DNA from: Thermoplasmata archaeon
GTDB lineage: Archaea; Thermoplasmatota; Thermoplasmata; Lutacidiplasmatales; UBA184
Direction: 5' to 3'
Assembly: GCA_021819135.1 (NCBI GenBank)
Contig: JAKASE010000004.1
Coordinates: forward strand, 1-64,000
DNA length: 64,000 nt
The notes under the pieces are model-generated. The model did no database searches. It was not told the origin of the DNA and worked only from the letters and a program-made list of their open reading frames with translations. Of the stretch, positions 1 through 10,178 are shown piece after piece. Each line of letters starts with the position of its first letter. Position 1 is the stretch's first letter. The translations under genes were made by a program, and so were the position numbers.

Positions 1-1
1 G

Positions 2-82
2 ATGCTCCTGGCCCGGAAGACCCGACGTGGGGTCTACGACTGGGCGGCGCAAAGGTACTTGGCCCGGAGGGCCTTGGGATGA
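2..82 (+). CDS. C-terminal fragment of a CDS truncated by the window start (unknown product)
   Basis: Open frame from the window edge to TGA at 80-82 (MLLARKTRRGVYDWAAQRYLARRALG); too short to identify. Confidence 0.3.
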   Translation: MLLARKTRRGVYDWAAQRYLARRALG

Positions 83-202
83 CCGTTCTCAACAGGGGCG
101 CCGTCAACCGATTATTTCACAGGACTCGCGCCCGGCTCCCGGAGGCGCGCCAGGCCCCGGAACGCACCCGGGCGTAGTTCGCTGACTCGCTGTTCAGCGA
201 GC

Positions 203-213
203 GATTTTATAGG
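203..213 (+). promoter_or_regulatory. TATA-box-like element upstream of thioredoxin
   Basis: gattttatagg about 35-40 nt upstream of ATG 248. Confidence 0.4.
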
Positions 214-247
214 GTCGAAGTCTCGAGTAGGTCGCGAGGCGCACATC

Positions 248-565
248 ATGCCGGTTCAGGAGGTCGGGAGCGACACGTTCGACAGGTTCACCCAAGAGAG
301 CAAGGCGGCCCTCATCGATGTCTGGGCCCCCTGGTGCGGTCCGTGCCGGATGGTCTCCCCGGTCGTGGAGCGCCTGAGCGAGAAGTACAAGGGCAAGGTC
401 GCCTTCGGAAAGATGAACTCGGACGACAACGGCGAGAAGGCCGGGGCCCTCGGGATCATGAGCATCCCGACCCTGCTGTTCTACAAGCAGGGGAAGCTCG
501 TGGACCGGATCGTCGGGGCCTACCCCGAAGAGATCATCGACGAGCACCTCCGCCGCCTGCTCTGA
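248..565 (+). CDS. trxA: thioredoxin
   Basis: 105 aa; WAPWCGPCRM active site and thioredoxin fold pattern (IMSIPTLLFYKQGK). Confidence 0.93.
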   Translation: MPVQEVGSDTFDRFTQESKAALIDVWAPWCGPCRMVSPVVERLSEKYKGKVAFGKMNSDDNGEKAGALGIMSIPTLLFYKQGKLVDRIVGAYPEEIIDEHLRRLL

Positions 566-666
566 CTGCTCCGCCCGGGGCACGGGCGCCACCGCCCGAG
601 GGCGGTCGGCGCGTCCGTCGTCGCCCGAGCGCCGGGGTTTAGTACCGGACCTTCTCGGGAGGGGGC

Positions 667-1956
667 ATGAGCGCTCCCGCGGCCGACCTCCAGCTCGCCC
701 GGTACTCGTTCCAGCGGAAGCTGGACGAGATCGCGGCGGCGCGGGGGCGGGCGACCGAGCTGATCTCGCTCTATGTCTCGCCGGGCAAGCAGATCCCGGA
801 CGTCATTGCCTACCTCCGGAACGAATACGCGCAGAGCTCGAACATCAAGAGCCGGACGACGCGCAAGAACGTGATGTGGGCGATCGACTCGCTGATGGGC
901 CGGGTCCGCCAGTTCAAGGAGCCTCCGACGAACGGGGTCGCCTTCTTCGTCGGCAACAAGGCGATCGGGGCCGACCGGTCGGAGCCGGTGACGTTCATCG
1001 TGGAGCCGCCGGAACCGCTCAACACCTACCTTTACCGGTGCGACTCGACGTTCTTCCTCGACCCGCTCCTCGCGATGGTCCACGAGCCCGACACCTACGG
1101 CCTGATCGTGATGGACCGGGCCGAGGCGACCCTCGGCCTGCTCCGGGGCAAGCGGGTCGAGACCCTGCGGAACAAGCAGTCCCTCGTTCCGAGCAAGCAC
1201 GGACGCGGCGGCCAGTCCGCCCACCGCTTCGAGCGGATGATCGAGCACGCCGCGCACGAGTTCTTCGTCAAGATCGGTGAGATATCGACCGACCTGTTCC
1301 TGCCCCGGAAGGACGTGCTCAAGGGGATCCTGATCGGCGGTCCGGGAGCGACCAAGGAGTACTTCTACAAGGAGGGGTTCCTCCAGTACGAGCTCCAGCA
1401 GAAGGTCATCCTGCCCCTGTTCGACACCGGCTACACGGACGAGTACGGGCTCAAGGAGCTGGTCGAGAAGGCGACGCAAACCCTCCACGGCCTCGAGATC
1501 ACCGAGGAGAAGCGGATCATCCAGCGTCTGCTCGCCGAGATCCGGAAGGCGGAGAGCGGTCTCGCCGCCTACGGCCCCGCCGACGTGAACCACGCCCTCG
1601 AGATCGGGTCGGTCGATACCCTGCTCGTCTCGGAGGGGCTCCGGCAGCGCCGGGTCACCTTCCGCTGCACCGCCTGCTCCCACGAGTTCGGCCGGACGCT
1701 CCCGGACGCCGAGGTCGACAAGGTCCTCGACGGACCGTGCCCGAACTGCGGCCAGCGAACGCTCACCGAGACCGCGAACGAGGACTTCGTCGAGAGCCTC
1801 TTCCGACGCGCCGCGGACTCCGGGGCGGGGATTCGATTGATCTCCACCGAGAGCGAGGAGGGGGAGATGCTGCAGCGGGCCTTCGGCGGGATCGCGGCGC
1901 TGCTGCGGTACCCGGTAGCCTCCGTCGTCTCGGCGCCGCGTCGTCCCTCGGGCTGA
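667..1956 (+). CDS. prf1: peptide chain release factor aRF1
   Basis: NIKS motif (SSNIKSRTTRKN) and GGQ motif (HGRGGQSAHRFER); CxxC zinc site near the C-terminus. Confidence 0.96.
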   Translation: MSAPAADLQLARYSFQRKLDEIAAARGRATELISLYVSPGKQIPDVIAYLRNEYAQSSNIKSRTTRKNVMWAIDSLMGRVRQFKEPPTNGVAFFVGNKAIGADRSEPVTFIVEPPEPLNTYLYRCDSTFFLDPLLAMVHEPDTYGLIVMDRAEATLGLLRGKRVETLRNKQSLVPSKHGRGGQSAHRFERMIEHAAHEFFVKIGEISTDLFLPRKDVLKGILIGGPGATKEYFYKEGFLQYELQQKVILPLFDTGYTDEYGLKELVEKATQTLHGLEITEEKRIIQRLLAEIRKAESGLAAYGPADVNHALEIGSVDTLLVSEGLRQRRVTFRCTACSHEFGRTLPDAEVDKVLDGPCPNCGQRTLTETANEDFVESLFRRAADSGAGIRLISTESEEGEMLQRAFGGIAALLRYPVASVVSAPRRPSG

Positions 1957-2019
1957 TAGCCCGTACCGATCTGGGCCGGTCCGACCTGGAACCCGGGAGG
2001 CGACGTGGGACGCGCCGCC

Positions 2020-3498
2020 TCACCACAGATGGTCGAGCGGGTCGTCCTCGGAGGACGGTTCCTGGGATGGGGCCGGCCGCGGGGTCCGGTTCACGGGCGG
2101 CGCGACCCCGGCCGCTCCCGGTGGATAGAGGGTCGCGTTGGGGAAGGTCGGCGGGGGGAGCCGCCGCCGCTCGGTGACCAGTACGATGGCGACGACCGCG
2201 GCGACCACCGCGAGGACTCCGACCGCCATGACCCCGGTGAGGACGGTCCGGAGGTTCGGGAGGCCACTCGGCGCGGCCGCGGGGCACCCCGCGCCGGTCG
2301 CGAGACAGTTCGAGGTCCCGGTCGCCGAGGGCACGCTCAGCGGACTTCCCTGGATCGTGCCCGAGCCGAGGGGGTCGGCCGTCGAGCCGAGCGCGGTGGT
2401 CGGCCCGGTGGTGGTGGCAAGCCCGTCCGCGGCATTGTACGCGGCCGAGTCATAGCTCCAGCTGGAGGCCGCGACTCCGAAGTGTCCGTTGGCGCTGACC
2501 TTCGCGTCCAGAGTGGCGGGAGAGAACATCGCGATGCCGGTCTCGTTCGAGCTCCAGTGCTGCTGGGCGCCGCCGAAGAGATCGGCCGAGTCCGGGATCA
2601 GAATGAATCCTTCGCGATCGGTGAACGGCCCGTTCACGACGAGCCGCAGGGCCGGGTACTCGATCCCGGCGAACGTCACCGACGCGGACGGGTTGTAGCT
2701 CCCGGCCAGGGAGACATTGCCGGTCGGGAAGACCGTCGCCTGAGCCGCGACCGGCCCGACGGTCGACATGCCGAGGGATGAGCGCGCGTACTCGAGGTAC
2801 CGGACATGGATCACGCCGCTCGCCGAGAACGAGCTGTTCGAGGTCCAATCCATCGGACTCGCGCCGAGATTGACGGGAAACAGGCCGAGTGACGGGCTGA
2901 AATCCACGGTGGCGTTGCTCGCGACGCTGACGTAGACGTCGGCCGACCGGTTCGTGAGGCCGCCCACCATGCCGCCGCCCGAGACGGTCGACGACTCGGC
3001 GGTGTTCGTGAGGTTGGCCCGGAGGTACGAGCTCGAGTTGAGCAGGGCGATCGCGGGAGAGGCGACCCCGTTCACCAGGACCGAGCCGGACTGGGTCAGG
3101 TTCGCGAACGAGTCGATCGATTCCCACTCATGGAAGTACTCGTTCACATAGGCCGTGGGGGAGGAGCAGGATGGATAGCAATACTGAAGAAGGAACAGTG
3201 CGCCCATCGTCCGATGGACGGAGAGTTCGAAGGAGTTCGCCGTCGTGCTCGTTTCGTTCAACACCACAGAAAAGCCGATCGTCCAGTCCCCTTTGAGTGC
3301 CCACCCGCTCTGCGTCGTGATCGGGCCGAAAGAGGTGTTCTTCACATACCCGTAAGCCCACGTACTCGTACTGCTCGCCGGCACCGGCGACGAGGCCGGG
3401 GCGGCGGCGGCCGAAGCGACCGAAGAGAACCCAAAGACCAAGAGCAAAACTAGGGCTACCGTCAAGACCCACACACTGTTCCCAAATCTCCGATACAT
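2020..3498 (-). CDS. secreted/surface-anchored protein with signal peptide and C-terminal TM segment
   Basis: N-terminal hydrophobic signal MYRRFGNSVWVLTVALVLLLVFGFSSVASA, many N-x-S/T sequons, C-terminal TM followed by a Pro-rich cytoplasmic tail. Confidence 0.7.
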   Translation of the reverse strand: MYRRFGNSVWVLTVALVLLLVFGFSSVASAAAAPASSPVPASSTSTWAYGYVKNTSFGPITTQSGWALKGDWTIGFSVVLNETSTTANSFELSVHRTMGALFLLQYCYPSCSSPTAYVNEYFHEWESIDSFANLTQSGSVLVNGVASPAIALLNSSSYLRANLTNTAESSTVSGGGMVGGLTNRSADVYVSVASNATVDFSPSLGLFPVNLGASPMDWTSNSSFSASGVIHVRYLEYARSSLGMSTVGPVAAQATVFPTGNVSLAGSYNPSASVTFAGIEYPALRLVVNGPFTDREGFILIPDSADLFGGAQQHWSSNETGIAMFSPATLDAKVSANGHFGVAASSWSYDSAAYNAADGLATTTGPTTALGSTADPLGSGTIQGSPLSVPSATGTSNCLATGAGCPAAAPSGLPNLRTVLTGVMAVGVLAVVAAVVAIVLVTERRRLPPPTFPNATLYPPGAAGVAPPVNRTPRPAPSQEPSSEDDPLDHLW

Positions 3499-3597
3499 GA
3501 CGATCCGATCTCCTACTGCGGCGGAACTACGAAGTCGAGGGTGGGTTTCTCTCATAAGAGAAAGTTCTAGCGCCCGACCGGCAGGCTGGACACCATG

Positions 3598-3605
3598 TTA
3601 TATTG
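3598..3605 (+). promoter_or_regulatory. TATA-box-like element
   Basis: ttatattg about 25-30 nt upstream of GTG 3630, leaderless spacing. Confidence 0.45.
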
Positions 3606-3629
3606 TAGAACGCGGGGGGCCCTGACCCC

Positions 3630-4697
3630 GTGCGCGCCCTGACCGATTCGGAGGCCCGCGTCATGGCGGTCCTCCTGGCCGCGCATCCGGACCGAGAACG
3701 GGACCGATTGCGCCAGATCGGGGTCCCTCGGTCCACCTACCATGCGATACGGCGGCGGGCGTACCTCGAGGGGTGGTTGCGGGACCGCTACATCCCCCAT
3801 CCGGTCCCTCTCGGTCGACCGTATGCCACCTTCCTGGTCGCCCGGCCGTACGCCGACCGCCCGGAGCAGTTCGTGGCCCGGGTGTCGGAGGATCCGGGGA
3901 ACGTCCTCCTCTGGACCGGCACCCAGGTCGCCGTCGCGACGTTCTTCCACGCGACGCCCTCGGAACCGAAGCGGCTCCTGGACCGCCTGGTCGGGGAGCG
4001 GCTCGTGGCCCCGCCGATCTCGGTCACGGTCCGGGCCGACGGGCCCACGGTCCCCGTCTACTTCGACTTCGAGGGGCTGTGGTCCCACCTCGCCTCCCTC
4101 GAGGGGACGCTGGCCTACCCGCACGGGCTCGGGGGTGCCCTGGACGAGGGGCCCGATGGGGCACCCCCCCCTCCGACCTCGCACCAGCTCTGGGCCGTGG
4201 GCGAACTGCTCCGACGACCGTTCGCGTCCCCGGACCCGGAACGGGGAGGGCACCTCGTGGGACCGCTCGGCCTTCCGTTCTCCCAACGCAAGCTCCTGGC
4301 GAAGGGCTGGATCACGCACCGCACGATCCTCGACCCCTCCCGCCTTCCGCCGTTCCAGGGCCGCACCGCCGACCAGGTGGTGCTGCTCTCGGGTACGCCG
4401 AGGCGCGGGGCCCGGCCGGAGGAGCTCTTCGCCCTCCTGACCCGGGAATCCCGGGTCTTCCCGTTCCTCTATGTCGTCGGCGATGAGCGCTGGCTTCTGG
4501 GCGCCCTGGGATCTTCCTCCCCGCGCCGCGATGAGGGGAGCGCCACGCGCCGACCGGTGCTCCCGACTCTGCGCGAGCACCTTGAGGGGATCGAGATCCT
4601 TCAGGAGGCCGCCCCGGGGTTCTCCGCGCCGGTCGACCACCGGTACGATCGTCTCGCGACCCCCGCCGGACGGCCCGCTCCGCCGAAGGCGTCATAA
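3630..4697 (+). CDS. putative winged-helix/HTH transcriptional regulator
   Basis: N-terminal LTDSEARVMAVLLAAHPDRERDRLRQIGVPRSTYHAIRRRAYLEGWL resembles a wHTH; remainder unassigned. Confidence 0.5.
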   Translation: MRALTDSEARVMAVLLAAHPDRERDRLRQIGVPRSTYHAIRRRAYLEGWLRDRYIPHPVPLGRPYATFLVARPYADRPEQFVARVSEDPGNVLLWTGTQVAVATFFHATPSEPKRLLDRLVGERLVAPPISVTVRADGPTVPVYFDFEGLWSHLASLEGTLAYPHGLGGALDEGPDGAPPPPTSHQLWAVGELLRRPFASPDPERGGHLVGPLGLPFSQRKLLAKGWITHRTILDPSRLPPFQGRTADQVVLLSGTPRRGARPEELFALLTRESRVFPFLYVVGDERWLLGALGSSSPRRDEGSATRRPVLPTLREHLEGIEILQEAAPGFSAPVDHRYDRLATPAGRPAPPKAS

Positions 4698-4719
4698 TCA
4701 CGGGGAGCGACTGTGCGTC

Positions 4720-4794
4720 GGGCGCGTAGCTTAGCCTGGATAGGGCACCGGGTTCCTAACCCGGCGGTCGAGGGTTCAAATCCCTCCGCGCCCG
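4720..4794 (+). tRNA. tRNA-Arg (anticodon CCT)
   Basis: Acceptor GGGCGCG/CGCGCCC, anticodon stem CCGGG-TTCCTAA-CCCGG, T arm GAGGG-TTCAAAT-CCCTC. Confidence 0.93.
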
Positions 4795-4970
4795 GTTCTC
4801 CCGGTCCGACCCATGCCGCCCTCAACCCTCGACGTGGGAAAAGGTGCATCCATCAGACCGGCGCTCGTACGGAGGAATCCCGCCCCTTTCTGGCCGGCGC
4901 GCGCCGCCATGCCGCTGTCGGGGCGGCGGGCTCGGCGGGTGGTTAATCTACTCAAAGCCGGTTCCCCAGC

Positions 4971-6950
4971 GTGGCCCCAGGTCGACGTCTCGCGGCCATC
5001 ATGTTCACCGACCTTGCAGGGTTCACCGCCGCCACGCAAACCGACGAGGCGCGGGCTCTGCGGATCCTCGAGGAGCAGGAACGACTGCTGCGGCCCATCC
5101 TCGAGCTTCACCGGGGGCGCTGGGTGAAGTCGATGGGAGACGGCCAGCTAATCGAGTTCGGGAATGCCCTCGATGCGGTGGAGTGTGCGGTCGACCTCCA
5201 GCAGCACATCAGGGGTCGCAATGCGCGCGCAAGAACCGAGCTTCTCCATCTGAGAGTAGGAATCCACCTCGGCGACGTCGAGGAACACGGGGACGATATC
5301 CTCGGAGACGCGGTCAACATCGCCTCGCGGATCGAGCCGCAGGCGGATCCCGGCGGCGTCTGCATATCCGAGCCGGTCTTCGTCCAGATTCACAACAAGG
5401 TGTCCTATCGGCTCGAACCGTTGGGACGCACGAGCCTGAAGGGCGTACGGGACCCGATGAACCTCTACCGAGTCGTGATTCCGTGGGTCCCCGCACTTGC
5501 ACCCGCCACGACCCAGGGGGGGCCGCGCTTGGCGATTCTCCCACTCACCAACATCAGCCCCGACCCGAGGGACGAATACCTCGCGGACGGTCTCACAGAG
5601 GAGCTCATCACGGTCCTCTCACAGCTCAAGGGGCTCCGGGTGATTTCCCGGACCTCGGTGGGGCAGTACAAGGGTACCACGAAATCGATCGCACAGATCG
5701 GGACCGAGCTGGGCGCAGACTCGGTGCTCGAAGGAAGCGTACGAAAGGTCGGAGACCAGCTCCGAATCGCCGTGCAGCTAATCGACTCCCGGACCGACGA
5801 GCACCGTTGGGCACAAACCTACGATCGGAAGCTCGAGAACGTCTTCGCGATCCAAGCAGACGTCGCCGAGCGGACGGCCGGTGCCCTGAAGGTCGAACTC
5901 CTGGGTGCGGAACGGAAGGCGATTCGGGAAGCGCCCACGCGGAACCTCGAGGCGTACGAGGTCTATCTCCGGGGAATCGAGGCCAACCTGCGCTTCGGCG
6001 TCCGCGCCGAACCTTCGGTCGATGCCGAGGCCGCGAGCTACTTCGAAGAGGCGATCCGCAAGGACCCACAGTTCTCGGCCGCGATGGCCCGGTACGCCAG
6101 TCATCTCATTGATGTGATGAGTGAGACCCGGAGCAAGGCGGAAGTGGTCCCCAAGATCAGAGCCCTCGTCACCCAAGCTCTCGACCAGAGTCCGGAGTCC
6201 TCCGAAGGGCACACCGCGCTGGGTTCCCTCGTTATGCAGATAGACCACGACTGGGGGCGCGCGGAGGGTGAGTTCCAGAAGGCGATCGAGCTCAACCCGA
6301 GCAACTCGACCGCCCGGCATCAGTACGGATGGTTACTCCGCGTGCTTCAGCGGTTCAACGAGGCGCGACGCGAACTGACCTCAGCGCTCGATCAGGACCC
6401 TCTGAACTACCTAAACCGGTGGGCGTGGGCCGAACTTCCTTTCGATGAGGGGGACCTTCCGGAGGCGCTGTCGGCGGCCGATGCGCTCGTGGAAAGCTAC
6501 CCCGACCGTCCGGCGCCGCGCGTCCACTTGGCAATCGTCCACGTGTACGCGGGCCGTTTCGAGGAGGCGGTCCGGGGGGTGGAGCCGTTGGCCGGCGGCA
6601 CAGACCTGGTCTCCCGCTTCGGCCGCGGTTACGTGCTCGCCATGACCGGGGACCCCGACGAGGCGCGCAGGCTCTTAGTCGATCGCGGGGCAGGTGCCCT
6701 CCGTCAGCATTTTAGCTTGGACTTGGCGGCCATTCTGTGCGCCGCCATGGGTGAGAGGGACCGAGCCCTCGCATTTCTCGAGCAGGATGAGAGCGTCGGC
6801 GACGGAGTCCTATGGACCTCCTACCAAAACCTGGCCTTCGACGCCTTCCGGAGTGACCCGCGGTTCATCGCCCTCCTTCGCGCCGAGAACCTGCCGAGCG
6901 GCGCCTTAGCCCGACGGTTGTTCGCGCCCCGGTCGACTTTTCCCAGCTGA
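4971..6950 (+). CDS. class III adenylate/guanylate cyclase domain + TolB-like domain + TPR repeats
   Basis: MFTDLAGFTAATQ...GDGQLIEF...VGIHLGDVEEHGDDILGDAVNIASRIE (class III cyclase); LAILPLTNISPDPRDEYLADGLTEELI (TolB/FlgO-like); C-terminal TPRs. Confidence 0.88.
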   Translation: MAPGRRLAAIMFTDLAGFTAATQTDEARALRILEEQERLLRPILELHRGRWVKSMGDGQLIEFGNALDAVECAVDLQQHIRGRNARARTELLHLRVGIHLGDVEEHGDDILGDAVNIASRIEPQADPGGVCISEPVFVQIHNKVSYRLEPLGRTSLKGVRDPMNLYRVVIPWVPALAPATTQGGPRLAILPLTNISPDPRDEYLADGLTEELITVLSQLKGLRVISRTSVGQYKGTTKSIAQIGTELGADSVLEGSVRKVGDQLRIAVQLIDSRTDEHRWAQTYDRKLENVFAIQADVAERTAGALKVELLGAERKAIREAPTRNLEAYEVYLRGIEANLRFGVRAEPSVDAEAASYFEEAIRKDPQFSAAMARYASHLIDVMSETRSKAEVVPKIRALVTQALDQSPESSEGHTALGSLVMQIDHDWGRAEGEFQKAIELNPSNSTARHQYGWLLRVLQRFNEARRELTSALDQDPLNYLNRWAWAELPFDEGDLPEALSAADALVESYPDRPAPRVHLAIVHVYAGRFEEAVRGVEPLAGGTDLVSRFGRGYVLAMTGDPDEARRLLVDRGAGALRQHFSLDLAAILCAAMGERDRALAFLEQDESVGDGVLWTSYQNLAFDAFRSDPRFIALLRAENLPSGALARRLFAPRSTFPS

Positions 6951-7189
6951 TCGCAGATGCGCCGCCACCGATATCGGCTCTTCTTCCCGTCGTTTCGGTC
7001 GCGGCAGGGCCCCTCGCGTGGAAAGGACCTCTTTGCACGCTTGGTCCGAGTTCTCCCTGCCAGCGTGTTGTGGCGAGTTCCTTCGCGCCCGGTTGAGAAA
7101 CGCGGGCAAACAGCAGGTCGCGAGGGAGGAAACTGCCATCGACTGCAGCCTGCGTCGAGGTCCTAGTAGCGGGGACGTTCGGAAAGTGG

Positions 7190-7774
7190 GTGCCATCCCG
7201 ATTCCGTTATGGCCGAGCGGTCGATTTCCGAGAAGTGGCTGCCTTAGGGTCGAGGACACGACTGGCTGCGACGCTGGCAATTGGCGCGGCCATTGGGGTG
7301 GTTGCAACGTTGGCTACCGTTGCCGGGCTGGGGTACACTTTTTCGCCGACGGGAATCGGCCAGGCAGTGATCGGATCGGTTTGGGCAAACTACACATACA
7401 CAACGTCGACGCCGCTGAATGACTCTCAGCCTCTGAACGAGATGTTTCAGAACTTTGTCATAGGAGGACCCTCCGCAGGGGGTGCCCCCGGTTCGCAGTT
7501 CGGATTCACCATGTCCCCCTATGACAACTCGACCGTGAATTGCACGCTTTGGTCTGTGAGCGTATTTGCCCCCTTCACACTGGAATCTGTCAGGGTCACC
7601 GACTTGCCGGAAGGGGGTCCGATCGTCAACGAACCACTCCCTGTGACCCTTCCCGCCGCCGTCAGTGGGACATCACATTGGGCGAATCTGTGGATAGTCG
7701 TCGTCCTACCCAGTCACTCGGGAGTCTTCGCTCTTACGATGCTGGGGACGGCATCCTGTAACGGCCTGCCATAA
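7190..7774 (+). CDS. hypothetical secreted protein (N-terminal TM)
   Basis: One hydrophobic N-terminal segment (LAATLAIGAAIGVVATLATVAGLGY) and an extracytoplasmic N-x-T-containing domain. Confidence 0.55.
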   Translation: MPSRFRYGRAVDFREVAALGSRTRLAATLAIGAAIGVVATLATVAGLGYTFSPTGIGQAVIGSVWANYTYTTSTPLNDSQPLNEMFQNFVIGGPSAGGAPGSQFGFTMSPYDNSTVNCTLWSVSVFAPFTLESVRVTDLPEGGPIVNEPLPVTLPAAVSGTSHWANLWIVVVLPSHSGVFALTMLGTASCNGLP

Positions 7775-7906
7775 TTCCGAGCCCCGGGGGGCGCGAATCC
7801 CTTGCGTCTTTCGTACGAATGCGCACCGGGGCCAGGAGAGGAGAATCCACCCCGTCCGGGACCTCAATAACCTCGGCCGGCTGCCCAGGACGAGATCGGA
7901 GTCACG

Positions 7907-8335
7907 ATGCGGGGAAAGGTTCAGATCGTGTTCGATTGCCGAGACCCGGACGCGCTCGCCGCGTTCTATGCCGTTGCGCTACACTATCAGTTGCAGGATC
8001 CGCCGGCCGGCTTCGAGACTTGGCAGGCGTTCCTGAAGGCGCAAGGGGATCCGTCACCGGAATGGACCTCCGCGATCGTAGATCCGGACGGGACGGGTCC
8101 TCGTCTATTCTTCCAACACATGGACACTCCGAAACCTCCCAAGAATCGGTTGCATCTCGACATCAATTCGACCCGCGGACACGAGGTTTCTCTTGAGCAA
8201 AGGAAGAACGAAGTGAACGCGGAGGTTCTGCGAATCGCGGCCCTCGGGGCGACGAAACAGAAGGAATTCGAGGAGAACGGCGAGTACTGGGTCGTCATGC
8301 TCGACCCCGAGGGCAACGAGTTCTGCGTCCAGTAG
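7907..8335 (+). CDS. VOC-superfamily (glyoxalase-like) protein
   Basis: QIVFDCRDPDALAAFYAVAL...LHLDINS...YWVVMLDPEGNEFCVQ. Confidence 0.85.
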   Translation: MRGKVQIVFDCRDPDALAAFYAVALHYQLQDPPAGFETWQAFLKAQGDPSPEWTSAIVDPDGTGPRLFFQHMDTPKPPKNRLHLDINSTRGHEVSLEQRKNEVNAEVLRIAALGATKQKEFEENGEYWVVMLDPEGNEFCVQ

Positions 8336-8561
8336 GGGCCGTCGGTACCCTCCGGCGCTTCGGACCTTGCATCGATCGGGGGGGCAGTCTCCCACGTGCG
8401 GACATCGAGACCATCCCGACCGAGTCCGCGAGTGAGGCCGGATCCCCGATCATCCGGAACCCGGGGTGGGCCGCCCCTGGGCGGTGACCTTACCGCTCAG
8501 GAGCCAGGTTACTCGTCGTTCAGTCCAAGGTTATCTGCCGTCCGGCCCACGTGAGGGGCGA

Positions 8562-9479
8562 ATGACCGCTTCGAACGAGCTCGAGGGACGAGCGTCGGAA
8601 GCCAAGCGTGTATTGGTCACGGGTGCGACCGGGCAGCAGGGCGGGGCTCTGGCGCGGCTCCTTCTTCGCCGAGGGCATCACGTCCGGGCGATGACACGGA
8701 AACCCGACGGCCCCGCGGCGGCCGCTCTGAGGAAGGCGGGAGCCGAGGTGGTGGCGGGGGACCTCGGGAACCGATCCTCGGTCGAGGCCGCCGCGAAGGG
8801 AACGGACGTGGCGTTCATCGTCGCCACTCCCTATGAACAGGGCGCGGCCACGGAGACTCGATGGGGGAAGACCGGTGTGGATGCGGCCCATGCCGCCGGG
8901 GTCCCCTACATCGTGTATTCCTCCGTGAGCGATGCGGACCGCAACACCGGCATTCCGCACTTCGACAGCAAGTTCGAGGTGGAAGAGCATCTCAAGCGGC
9001 TGGGCACAGACTACTCCATCATCGCCCCCGTGTTCTTCATGGAGAACTTCTTTGCACCCTGGACGACCGCCGGATTCGCGAGCGGAGTCCTCGCGATGGG
9101 CATGGCGCCGGACCGTGCGCTGCAGGTCATCTCCCTCCCCGAGATCGCCGAGTTCACGACCCTCGCCGTGGAACGGCGGCACTCCTTCCGAGGGAAACGG
9201 ATCAACATCGCCTCCGACGAGCGCACGCCGGTCGAAATGGCCCACCTGATCTCCCAGGCCGCAGGGGGGAAACTGAGGTACGTGCCGGTCCCGCTCGACG
9301 AGGTACGGAAGCAGAGCGAGGACTTCGCGAAGATGTACGATTGGTTCAATCGGGTCGGGTACAGCGTCCGCATCCCGAAGCTGAAGTCCGACTATCCGCA
9401 GGTCCACTGGACCACCTTCTCCGAATGGTCGGCGGCTCAGGACTGGTCCCGGGTCCTGCCCCGTTCGACTTCGCACTGA
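8562..9479 (+). CDS. NmrA-like NAD(P)-binding protein
   Basis: VLVTGATGQQGGALARLLLRRGHHVRAMTRKPDGPAA; Rossmann GxxGxxG. Confidence 0.86.
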   Translation: MTASNELEGRASEAKRVLVTGATGQQGGALARLLLRRGHHVRAMTRKPDGPAAAALRKAGAEVVAGDLGNRSSVEAAAKGTDVAFIVATPYEQGAATETRWGKTGVDAAHAAGVPYIVYSSVSDADRNTGIPHFDSKFEVEEHLKRLGTDYSIIAPVFFMENFFAPWTTAGFASGVLAMGMAPDRALQVISLPEIAEFTTLAVERRHSFRGKRINIASDERTPVEMAHLISQAAGGKLRYVPVPLDEVRKQSEDFAKMYDWFNRVGYSVRIPKLKSDYPQVHWTTFSEWSAAQDWSRVLPRSTSH

Positions 9480-9635
9480 CGATATCCGGAGCTCGTCATC
9501 GGACTCCCACCGCGGATCCGTCGCACCGTTCCCCAGGAGGAATGCCGACGGTCCGCCTCGCCGACCGGACCGCCGGGGCTGCGAGTCCATCCGCGACGTA
9601 TATGGACCGGGAGATTCGAGCCGACCCCGCAGACC

Positions 9636-9848
9636 ATGACCGACGAGGAAGATCGACCCCGATTCCGAGAACACCTTCGAGACCTCGGCCGGGCGCTGGG
9701 CGGGATGGGCAAGGACATCGGCCGGGACGCGGTCGAAGCTCCCCACCTGGCCCGGGTTGGCACGAAGAACGCCCTGGCCCGCGCCGCCGGGATCCGCCGG
9801 ACCCCGATGCAGGAATGGTCCGAGCCAGACCCGGAGGAACCGAAGTAG
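9636..9848 (+). CDS. small hypothetical protein
   Basis: 70-aa ORF with TATA-like gtatatgg about 35 nt upstream; no recognised domain. Confidence 0.4.
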   Translation: MTDEEDRPRFREHLRDLGRALGGMGKDIGRDAVEAPHLARVGTKNALARAAGIRRTPMQEWSEPDPEEPK

Positions 9849-10178
9849 CCGCCCCCGACACTCCCGACCCGTACCGCGGGGTTGCCCTGGCAAGGGCCCT
9901 GAGAACCGAACGGGACCGTTTCGACCAGTGGGGGATGCCCCAGGGGCCCCTCCGCCGGTATGGGTAAATCGCGGTTGACACAATCCCTTAGCCTCCTACC
10001 GGGAGGATGGACCCCGATGAGCTCGGGAAGGCCGCGCCGGCCGACCGCAAGATATCGATCCTTGGCGCCGCGGCGCCCCCCGCGCCGCGTCGGGGCCGGC
10101 GAGCCCGGCCTCCCCGCGGCGGGACGGCGCCCGAGCCCGGGATCCCGGGCGGCCGCGGGAAGGTCGGTCCGGGGGGGC

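Noticed and set aside
4795-8500. attR-like duplication of the tRNA-Arg 3' end marking an integrative element
   Set aside because: No second copy of GAGGGTTCAAATCCCTC noticed downstream, and no integrase gene in the window
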